DNA of 64,000 nt from Candidatus Coprenecus stercorigallinarum (GTDB lineage: Bacteria; Bacteroidota; Bacteroidia; Bacteroidales; UBA932): the NCBI GenBank assembly GCA_018711305.1, contig DVIL01000034.1, positions 1 through 64,000 of the forward strand. The letters run 5' to 3'. Of this stretch, positions 56,369 through 64,000 are shown piece by piece. The first letter of the stretch is position 1; each line of letters begins with the position of its first letter. A program made the translations under genes and the position numbers. The notes below the pieces were generated by a model. It had not been told where the DNA came from. It saw only the letters and a program-made list of their open reading frames with translations, and did no database searches.

Positions 56369-58702
56369 CTATTGCTTTTTCCTGGCCGGGAATTTCCGTT
56401 TTCCGCTGCTGCCTCCCGCACTGATGATGGCACGGCATTCCTCCTCCGTCAATGCCGCCGGGTCGGTTCCCTTAGGTATTTTGTAATTTTCACCCGCATG
56501 CTTGATGTAGGGACCGTAACGTCCGTTGAGGATATAGATGTCCGCATCCGGGAATGACTTGATATCCCTGTTCTTCTGCCGGGCCTCATGATCCTGGATA
56601 AGGGATACCGCAGTCTCCAGCGTCACCGTATAGGGATCCTGCCCGCGCTTCAGCGACACATAGGTGTTTCCGTACTTGACATAAGGCCCGAACTTGCCCT
56701 TTGAACATGTCACCGTCTGTCCTTCGTACTCGCCCAATGTCCGGGGAAGCACGAAAAGCCTGAGGGCATCTTCCAAAGTCAAAGTCTCTATAAGCTGCCC
56801 CTTTTCCAGTCCGGTAATACGCTTTTCGGGGTCATCGTCCTCTCCTATCTGCACGATGGAGCCGTAGCGGCCCATTCTCGCTATCACTGTCTTGCCTGTC
56901 GCCGGATCCTGACCGAGCACCTTGCGGGATTTCATGGGAGCGCTCTCTTTCATGGTCTCCTCCACCCTTTCATGGAAGGGCTTGTAAAAATCCGCCACAG
57001 TCTTGTTCCACACCAACTTGCCAGCCGCTATCTGGTCGAAATCCGCCTCGACTCTGGCTGTGAATCCATAATCCATGATCGAGGGGAATGTCTTCTCGAG
57101 GAAATCCGTCACTAAAATACCGATATCCTCAGGACAGAGACGGGCCTTCTCGGAGCCTGCCACTTCCTTCTTTCCGGTACGGGCGATACTGTCTCCCTTG
57201 AGAGTCAGTACAGCCACTGTCCTTTCTTCGCCTTTGCGGTCCTGCCTGGTGATGTATCCCCGCTGCTGCAGGGTGGAAATGGTCGGGGCATAGGTCGAAG
57301 GACGCCCGATGCCGAGTTCCTCCATTTTCTTGACGAGAGACGGCTCGGAATAGCGCGGGGGATGCATGGTATATTTCTCGGATGCAGTAACAGTATCACG
57401 CAGCATCACATCTCCCTTTTTGAGAGGCGGAAGGATCATCTCCTCCTCACTGCCGTGAGCCTCATCATCCGTAGATTCTATGTAGACTTTGAGGAATCCG
57501 TCGAAGAGTACAGTGGTACCGGTCACATCGAAACGCTCTCCGATACCGTCTCCCGCGATCCTTATATCCGTCTTCCCAAGGCGGGCATCCGCCATCTGGG
57601 ACGCCACCGTGCGCTTCCAGATCAGGTTGTAAAGCCTCTTCTCGGCCGCCGTCCCGGGTATGTCTGTCCTGAATATATCCGTAGGGCGGATGGCCTCATG
57701 GGCCTCCTGTGCGCCCTTGACTCTGGTCTTATACTGGCGGGCCTTGTGATACTGGGCCCCGAAATTTTCTGTAATCCAGCCTTTCGCCGCACCGATTGCC
57801 AGTTTTGAGATAGTAGTCGAATCGGTTCGCATGTAGGTAATGAATCCGGACTCGTACAGATGCTGGGCGATGGACATGGTCTGGCTCACGGACAATCCGC
57901 ACTTGCGGGCAGCCTCCTGCTGGAGGGATGAGGTCGTGAAGGGAGGCGCGGGGCTCTTGACCACTTCCTTCTCCTCCACCGATTCCACCGTGAAGCGGCA
58001 TCCCTTGCATTTCTCTAAAAAGGCCTCGGCCTCGGCGGCACTGTCGAAACGTCTGTCGAGGACTCCGGTCACCTTCTGGGCCTTTTCTCCGGAAGCTGAC
58101 TTCTCCGGCACAAACACTCCTTCCACACGGAAATAGGCCTTGGGGCGGAACTCATTGATCTCCCTCTCCCGCTCTACCACCAGCCTCAGGGCTACCGACT
58201 GCACGCGCCCCGCCGACAGGGACGGCTTTATCTTTTTCCACAGAATCGGCGAAAGCTCGAATCCCACAAGACGGTCCAGCACCCTGCGGGCCTGCTGTGC
58301 CATGACGAGATTCATGTCCACATCACGGGGAGTCTCAATGGCATGAAGTATGGCATCCTTGGTTATCTCATGGAATACGATGCGCCTGGTCTTGGCCGGA
58401 TCGAGTCCGAGTGTCTCCCTGAGATGCCATGCTATCGCCTCCCCCTCACGGTCTTCATCGGATGCGAGCCAGACAGTGGCCGCCTTGTCAGAAGCCGTCT
58501 TCAGATCGGACACAACTTTCTTTTTATCAGGAGATATCTCGTATTGAGGGATAAATCCGTGGTCTATATCTATACCGAGATTTTTCTTGGCCAGATCCCT
58601 GATATGGCCGTAACTCGAGCGCACGGTATAATCCTTGCCCAATATCTGCTCAATGGTCTTTGCCTTCGCCGGCGACTCAACGATTACTAAATTCTCTACC
58701 AT
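56369..58702 (-). CDS. topA: DNA topoisomerase I
   Basis: LVIVESPAKAKTIEQILG, SDEDREGEAIAWHL, TYMRTDST, GIGRPSTYAPTISTL. Confidence 0.97.
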   Translation of the reverse strand: MVENLVIVESPAKAKTIEQILGKDYTVRSSYGHIRDLAKKNLGIDIDHGFIPQYEISPDKKKVVSDLKTASDKAATVWLASDEDREGEAIAWHLRETLGLDPAKTRRIVFHEITKDAILHAIETPRDVDMNLVMAQQARRVLDRLVGFELSPILWKKIKPSLSAGRVQSVALRLVVEREREINEFRPKAYFRVEGVFVPEKSASGEKAQKVTGVLDRRFDSAAEAEAFLEKCKGCRFTVESVEEKEVVKSPAPPFTTSSLQQEAARKCGLSVSQTMSIAQHLYESGFITYMRTDSTTISKLAIGAAKGWITENFGAQYHKARQYKTRVKGAQEAHEAIRPTDIFRTDIPGTAAEKRLYNLIWKRTVASQMADARLGKTDIRIAGDGIGERFDVTGTTVLFDGFLKVYIESTDDEAHGSEEEMILPPLKKGDVMLRDTVTASEKYTMHPPRYSEPSLVKKMEELGIGRPSTYAPTISTLQQRGYITRQDRKGEERTVAVLTLKGDSIARTGKKEVAGSEKARLCPEDIGILVTDFLEKTFPSIMDYGFTARVEADFDQIAAGKLVWNKTVADFYKPFHERVEETMKESAPMKSRKVLGQDPATGKTVIARMGRYGSIVQIGEDDDPEKRITGLEKGQLIETLTLEDALRLFVLPRTLGEYEGQTVTCSKGKFGPYVKYGNTYVSLKRGQDPYTVTLETAVSLIQDHEARQKNRDIKSFPDADIYILNGRYGPYIKHAGENYKIPKGTDPAALTEEECRAIISAGGSSGKRKFPARKKQ

Positions 58703-58770
58703 ATTCCCGTTAAATGAAGGTGCAAAGTAAAGGATATTTTTCTAACTTCGCACGAATTTATTTTACAAAA

Positions 58771-61131
58771 ATGAAAGAAAAAGTCAAGAAAAGAATCATA
58801 ATTGCAATCTGGTGCATAGTATTCATCCCCATTGCAGTCCTGCTGCTTTTCATAACCGGGGTAGGCCTCTTCGCGGAGATCCCGTCCTTTGAGGAGCTCG
58901 AGAATCCCAGGACATATCTGGCGACTGAACTCATTTCCGAAGACGGAGCCGTGATAGGGACATACCACATAGAGAACCGCTCGCATGTAAACTACAAAGA
59001 CCTGTCGCCCAGCATAGTGGCTGCTGCAGTAGCTACTGAGGACGTACGTTTCTACAAACACTGCGGCATCGATTTCAGAAGTCTGGCAAGGGTGGGTGTA
59101 AAGACTTTCCTTCTCGGAAACGTGCGTTCGGGAGGCGGAGGCAGCACCATCACCCAGCAGCTGGCCAAGACCCTCTTCCCGAGGGAGGAGGCGACCGGCA
59201 AATTCCCGGGAGAAGCCATCTTCAGACTGGCAGTAAGCAAATTCAAGGAATGGATCACAGCCGTCAAGCTCGAGCGCAACTACACCAAGGACGAGATAAT
59301 GGCGATGTACATGAACGCCATCTTCTTCGGAAGCAACGCATACGGAATCAAGGCTGCGGCCAACACCTTTTTTAATAAGGAACCTTCAGAACTGGACATT
59401 TTGGAAAGTGCGGTACTCGTCGGAGCCGTCAACAAGCCCACCCGCTTCAACCCGGTGCTGAACTACGACAACTCCCTGGCCCGCCGCAACCACGTCATCA
59501 GCCAGATGAGCAAGTACGGATTCATCTCGGAGATGCAGGCAGATTATCTGATGGAACAGCCCATCATTCTGGATTACAGACAGCAGGACCACAACGCCAG
59601 TCTCGCGCCCTATTTCCGTGACATGCTGCGCAAGTACATGAGCGCTTCAGAGCCGGAGAGAAAAAACTACTATTTCGCAGACGACTACAAGGCAGACCTT
59701 GACCTTTGGGAGAACGACCCGCTCTACGGCTGGCTCAACAAGAACTTCAAGCCGGACGGCAGCCGCTACAGCCTCGACAAGGACGGCCTTACCATCTACA
59801 CCACCATCAACTCGACCATGCAGCGCTATGCCGAAGAGGCAGTGGTACAGCATCTCAGCACAGACCTGCAGCCGGCTTTCTTCGAAGACCTGGCAGACAA
59901 CCCCAACCGTCCTTTCGCCAACGGAGTACCGGTAGAACTTACAGAGACAGTCATGTCGCAGGCCCGCCGCTGGAGCGACCGTTACCGCGACATGAAGTCC
60001 GCCGGAGCCTCTGAGAAGGAGATCGACCGGGTATTCAGGGAAGAGAAAACCAACATGAGGGTATTCTCCTGGAAAGCCCCCGGATACATCGACACCGTAA
60101 TGACCCCTGACGATTCCATCCGCTATTACAAATCCTTCCTCAGAGCCTCATTCATAGCCATGGAACCCTCGACCGGCCATATCAAGGCATATATCGGAGG
60201 TCCGGAATACCGCTATTTCAAATACGACAACGCCCGACAGGGAAAACGCCAGGTAGGCTCCACCATAAAGCCGTTCCTCTACACCTTGGCCATGCAGGAG
60301 GGCTACTACCCCTGCGACAAGGTCCTGAACGTGCCGCAGACATTCGTACTGGCCGACACCACCTGGACCCCCGAAAGCGAGGACCGCATAGAATTCATCG
60401 GCAAGAGCGTCACCCTGAAATGGGGGCTTACGCGAAGCAGCAACAATATCTCGGCATATCTCATGCGCCAGTTCGGCCCTACCGCCATGGTGGAGATGTG
60501 CCGTAAACTCGGCATCACTTCATACCTGCCGCCATATCCCTCCCTCTGCCTCGGACCGGCAGACATCACCCTGCTGGAAATGGTAGGCGCCTACAACACC
60601 TATCCAAGCCGCGGAGTCCACATCGACCCGATGTTCGTGACACGCATCGAGGACAGCGAAGGCAATGTGCTCGGCACATTCAGCCCCAGAAAACGTGAGG
60701 CCATCAGCGAAGCGACTGCATACCTGATGGTCGACCTGATGGAAGGAGTGGTCAACGAAGGCTCGGGAGCAAGGCTTCGCTGGCGCTATGCCCTCGAAGG
60801 CCCTGTGGCCGGCAAGACAGGCACCACCAACGACAAGTCCGACGGATGGTTCATCGGGTACACACCTCACCTTACCGCCGGAGTATGGGTCGGAGCCGAA
60901 GACAGACAGGTCCATTTCGAAAAGATGTCCCAGGGCCAGGGAGCCAACACCGCACTGCCCATTTGGGGTCTGTTCATGCAGAAAGTCCTGCAGGACGGCA
61001 CTCTCGGAGTGACATCCATGGACAGTTTCATCGCCCCTCCGGGAGTACATTTCGACACGGACTGCGACGGCAGCGACAATGACACCGCTTCCGGCGAGAC
61101 AGAAGAAGAAAACTCATTTTTCAATATGTAG
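58771..61131 (+). CDS. Penicillin-binding protein 1A
   Basis: Transglycosylase ATEDVRFYKHCGIDFRS and GGSTITQQLAKTLF; transpeptidase GSTIKPFLYTLA, SSN, GKTGTTNDKSDGWF. Confidence 0.95.
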   Translation: MKEKVKKRIIIAIWCIVFIPIAVLLLFITGVGLFAEIPSFEELENPRTYLATELISEDGAVIGTYHIENRSHVNYKDLSPSIVAAAVATEDVRFYKHCGIDFRSLARVGVKTFLLGNVRSGGGGSTITQQLAKTLFPREEATGKFPGEAIFRLAVSKFKEWITAVKLERNYTKDEIMAMYMNAIFFGSNAYGIKAAANTFFNKEPSELDILESAVLVGAVNKPTRFNPVLNYDNSLARRNHVISQMSKYGFISEMQADYLMEQPIILDYRQQDHNASLAPYFRDMLRKYMSASEPERKNYYFADDYKADLDLWENDPLYGWLNKNFKPDGSRYSLDKDGLTIYTTINSTMQRYAEEAVVQHLSTDLQPAFFEDLADNPNRPFANGVPVELTETVMSQARRWSDRYRDMKSAGASEKEIDRVFREEKTNMRVFSWKAPGYIDTVMTPDDSIRYYKSFLRASFIAMEPSTGHIKAYIGGPEYRYFKYDNARQGKRQVGSTIKPFLYTLAMQEGYYPCDKVLNVPQTFVLADTTWTPESEDRIEFIGKSVTLKWGLTRSSNNISAYLMRQFGPTAMVEMCRKLGITSYLPPYPSLCLGPADITLLEMVGAYNTYPSRGVHIDPMFVTRIEDSEGNVLGTFSPRKREAISEATAYLMVDLMEGVVNEGSGARLRWRYALEGPVAGKTGTTNDKSDGWFIGYTPHLTAGVWVGAEDRQVHFEKMSQGQGANTALPIWGLFMQKVLQDGTLGVTSMDSFIAPPGVHFDTDCDGSDNDTASGETEEENSFFNM

Positions 61132-61137
61132 ACGACC

Positions 61138-62154
61138 ATGAAAAGAGACATTAAAGACCAGATTTTAGCAGTAGTTTACGGAGGTTTCACATCAGAGTAC
61201 CACATCTCTATCCAAAGCGGTGAATCCGTGGCCGGATGGCTGCGCAACGCCGGACGCAGGGTCTACGGGATACTCATCAGCCGTGACGGATGGTGGGTCG
61301 TCATCCCTGGAGGAGAGAACGGGCAGGAGACCCGCATTCCAGTGAACAAGAATGATTTCTCGGCCGAAATCAACGGGGAGCACGTCCTCTTCGACAAGGT
61401 CTACATCGCCATCCACGGAGATCCGGGAGAAAACGGGAAGCTGCAGGCATATTTCGACATGATCGGCGTTCCCTACGTCGGCTGCTCCGCCGTTTGTGCC
61501 GCCATAGCTTTCGACAAATACGCCTGCAAGAGCTATCTCAGAAGCTCGGGAGTGCCCCTGTCCAAGGATATGCTGCTGCGTCTGGATGACGACTATGACC
61601 CGGACGACCTGGCCCTCGCGGTAGGCATGCCCATGTTCGTCAAGCCCTGTGACGGAGGCTCCAGTTTCGGAGTATCCAAGGTCAGGAAAGTCCAGGACCT
61701 GCCTGAGGCCATCGACAAGGCTTTCGAGGACAGCGATTCCATAATACTCGAGAAATATATCGTGGGCCGGGAAATCGACTGCGGTGTCTACGACGACGAG
61801 AACGGAGTCCATGCCCTGCCGCTTATAGAGATTATCTCGGACAACGATTTCTTCGACTACGACGCGAAATACAACGGTGCCAGCCGCGAGCTATGTCCCG
61901 CCCCCATACCCCCGCTCCAGAAAGCATTGGTGCAGGACACTGCAATGAAGATATACAGCCGGCTCGGCTGCAGGGGGCTGGTCCGCATGGATTTCATCCT
62001 CGGACTGGACGACAAGCCCTACTTCCTGGAGCTCAATCCCAACCCGGGCATGACCAGCTCCAGTCTCGTTCCGCAGATGGTACGCGAGGCCGGCATGACC
62101 ATGGAAAAGTTTATGACAGGCCTTATGGACCGCACTGACAGCCGCGAGTTATGA
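61138..62154 (+). CDS. ddl: D-alanine--D-alanine ligase
   Basis: HGDPGENGKLQAYFDMIGVPYVG, GSSFGVSKV, FLELNPNPGMT. Confidence 0.95.
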   Translation: MKRDIKDQILAVVYGGFTSEYHISIQSGESVAGWLRNAGRRVYGILISRDGWWVVIPGGENGQETRIPVNKNDFSAEINGEHVLFDKVYIAIHGDPGENGKLQAYFDMIGVPYVGCSAVCAAIAFDKYACKSYLRSSGVPLSKDMLLRLDDDYDPDDLALAVGMPMFVKPCDGGSSFGVSKVRKVQDLPEAIDKAFEDSDSIILEKYIVGREIDCGVYDDENGVHALPLIEIISDNDFFDYDAKYNGASRELCPAPIPPLQKALVQDTAMKIYSRLGCRGLVRMDFILGLDDKPYFLELNPNPGMTSSSLVPQMVREAGMTMEKFMTGLMDRTDSREL

Positions 62155-63065
62155 CCAGAAAGGAATTTGTAACCAAAGCTACGGAGAGCCTTGCCGGACA
62201 CTATTCCCCAGGTGAGGCCAAAGCTGTCTCGGTTCGGATCCTCTCGCATTTTCTCGGACTCTCCGAATACGAATACTCGGTAGAGCCGAATGTTCCCATT
62301 CCAAAACCTGATCTCGTACGCATTCAGGAAGCGCTCGACGAGCTTGCCGCCGACAGGCCGGTACAGTATGTCACCGGACAGGAGACATTCGAAGGCCATA
62401 CCTTCAATGTGTCGGAAGCCGTTCTGATACCCAGACCGGAGACTGCCCAGCTCTGCCGGATGATCATAGAGGATCTGCACTCCTCCGGAATCCGCGAGCC
62501 GAGGATACTCGATGCCGGCACCGGCTCCGGCTGCATAGCATGGACTCTCGCAGCCGCTTTCCCCAATGCCGACATATTTGCATGCGACATAGACGAAGAG
62601 GCCCTCGCGGTGGCCGGAAGCCAGAAAATCTACCTCGATGAAGGCTGCCGCCAGAAGGTCCCCTGCCCTCCTGCATTCTTCAAGGCCGACATCCTCGAAG
62701 GCCCCCCTGCCCCGGGAGACCGGTCCAGCGACCTGATGCCCAATCTTGAAGACCTCGACCTGCTGGTTTCCAACCCCCCCTACGTATGCGAGAGCGAGAA
62801 GGACTTCATGGCCCCGAATGTCCTGGACTACGAGCCGGACAAAGCCCTTTTCGTCCCCGACAACGACCCGCTAAGATTTTACAAGGCACTTGCAGGATGG
62901 GCGGAGTCAACGGTAAGGATGGGCGGGAAATGCTGGATGGAGATCAACGAGGCGTTCGGATCCCGTGTCCGCGAACTGTTCGAAAGCCGCGGCTTCAGCG
63001 ATGTGGAGATCCTTCAGGACTTTCACGGCAAAGACAGGTTTGTAACTTTCACAAAATGGTTTTAA
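62151..63065 (+). CDS. prmC: Peptide chain release factor N(5)-glutamine methyltransferase
   Basis: LIPRPETAQL, LDAGTGSGCIAW, LLVSNPPYV. Confidence 0.95.
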   Translation: MTRKEFVTKATESLAGHYSPGEAKAVSVRILSHFLGLSEYEYSVEPNVPIPKPDLVRIQEALDELAADRPVQYVTGQETFEGHTFNVSEAVLIPRPETAQLCRMIIEDLHSSGIREPRILDAGTGSGCIAWTLAAAFPNADIFACDIDEEALAVAGSQKIYLDEGCRQKVPCPPAFFKADILEGPPAPGDRSSDLMPNLEDLDLLVSNPPYVCESEKDFMAPNVLDYEPDKALFVPDNDPLRFYKALAGWAESTVRMGGKCWMEINEAFGSRVRELFESRGFSDVEILQDFHGKDRFVTFTKWF

Positions 63066-63075
63066 TTTTGTGTAC

Positions 63076-64000
63076 ATGAGAAGACTCTGCAAGATATTGC
63101 TCTCTGCGCTGCTGCTCGCATGCACGTCCGTATCCACGTCAAGGGCCCAGACGGACACTGTCAAGGTCATGCTGCAATGGCTGCCCCAGTGTCAGTTCGC
63201 CGGAATGATAATGGCGTACAACAACGGCTTCTACAGTGATGCCGGACTTGAGGTCATATTGGGATACGGATACGAGTCATACCCCAGCACCAGGGCACTG
63301 CATGACGGAGTCGCGGACATCATTACCTCAATGCTTGTGGATGCCCTGATTGCACGGGACCTCGGCACACCGCTGGTCAACATACTCCAGACTTCGGAGA
63401 CCAGCTCCACAATGATTATCTCAAACAGACCTTTGAAAGGTCTCAAAGACCTCAACGGCAAACGTATAGGACGATGGACCAACGGCTTCTTCGAGGCAGC
63501 GATATGCTTTACCACCTACAATTCCCTCGATGTGGAATGGGTTCCTATCCTCTCCAACATCTATCCCTTCAGCGCAGGGGCCGTGGACGCCATGGTAGCC
63601 ACAGAGTACAACGAGTATTTCCAGATCCGGATGGCCGGCATAGAGGTGGGCAGGGACAACATCGTCTATCTCAGGGATGAAGGATATGATATTCCCGAAG
63701 ACGGCGTCTACACCACGGAGGAATATTACAACACCCACAGGGACGTAATAGAGCGTTTCACAGAGGCCACGCGCCGCGGCTGGGAATGGGTCCGCAGACC
63801 GGAGAATTTCGACACCACCGTCGACACCATAGTCAGCACCATGAGGGAGCTCAGGATATCGTCGAGCAGGGCCAACCAGGAACACATGCTGCGTACTGTC
63901 CTGAAACTTCAGGAAGACAGCACAGGGGCGGTTCCCTTCCACCTCGACAGATCCCGTTTTGACTTTACCGTCAGGATGCTGCAGGACAACAACCTGATTC
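63076..64000 (+). CDS. ABC-type NMT1/THI5-like substrate-binding protein (partial, runs off the window)
   Basis: Signal peptide, VKVMLQWLPQCQFAGMIMAYNNGFYSDAGLEV; no stop before 64000. Confidence 0.8.
   Translation, partial: MRRLCKILLSALLLACTSVSTSRAQTDTVKVMLQWLPQCQFAGMIMAYNNGFYSDAGLEVILGYGYESYPSTRALHDGVADIITSMLVDALIARDLGTPLVNILQTSETSSTMIISNRPLKGLKDLNGKRIGRWTNGFFEAAICFTTYNSLDVEWVPILSNIYPFSAGAVDAMVATEYNEYFQIRMAGIEVGRDNIVYLRDEGYDIPEDGVYTTEEYYNTHRDVIERFTEATRRGWEWVRRPENFDTTVDTIVSTMRELRISSSRANQEHMLRTVLKLQEDSTGAVPFHLDRSRFDFTVRMLQDNNLI

Noticed and set aside
1-64000. tRNA genes and prophage
   Set aside because: No tRNA-like sequence recognised by eye in the intergenic regions, and no phage structural, integrase or lysis genes.

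Overview
This is a chromosomal window from a Bacteroidota (Bacteroidales-like) genome. The evidence is a Sus-type starch locus with SusC/D/E, BACON and DUF4925-like lipoproteins, and TAnnTTTG-type promoters. From left to right it holds: the 5' end of a minus-strand 23S rRNA gene with no 16S upstream of it; a GH110 gene; housekeeping and transport genes (OPT, ZIP, pepT, AlaX-like, SIMPL); a REP-associated tyrosine transposase (RAYT) inside a very regular array of 65-bp palindromic units; GT2, RhuM-Fic and UvrA-like genes; GH92; an AAA/DUF4143 ATPase; a DUF4922-SpoIID fusion; a repeat-rich intergenic region; MFS, antiporter and NamZ genes; a complete Sus-like starch cluster (susA-like GH13, GH13, GH97, lipoprotein, SusE, SusD, SusC, MFS) next to a LytTR two-component pair and malQ; and then radA, topA, pbp1A, ddl and prmC. 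The strongest candidate for an undescribed system is the RAYT element at 8333-9882. Six 65-bp units with GAGAATTGCA...TGCAATTCTC ends are separated by exactly 18-bp linkers (83-bp period). They alternate orientation A-B-A-[RAYT]-B-A-B, and a decayed A-A pair with the same metrics lies at 21364-21511. Other leads are the apparently unlinked 23S gene with its own promoter, several further palindromic repeat families, a start-codon hairpin, and a palindrome conserved inside two RhuM paralogs. All calls come from reading the sequence; no database search was run.
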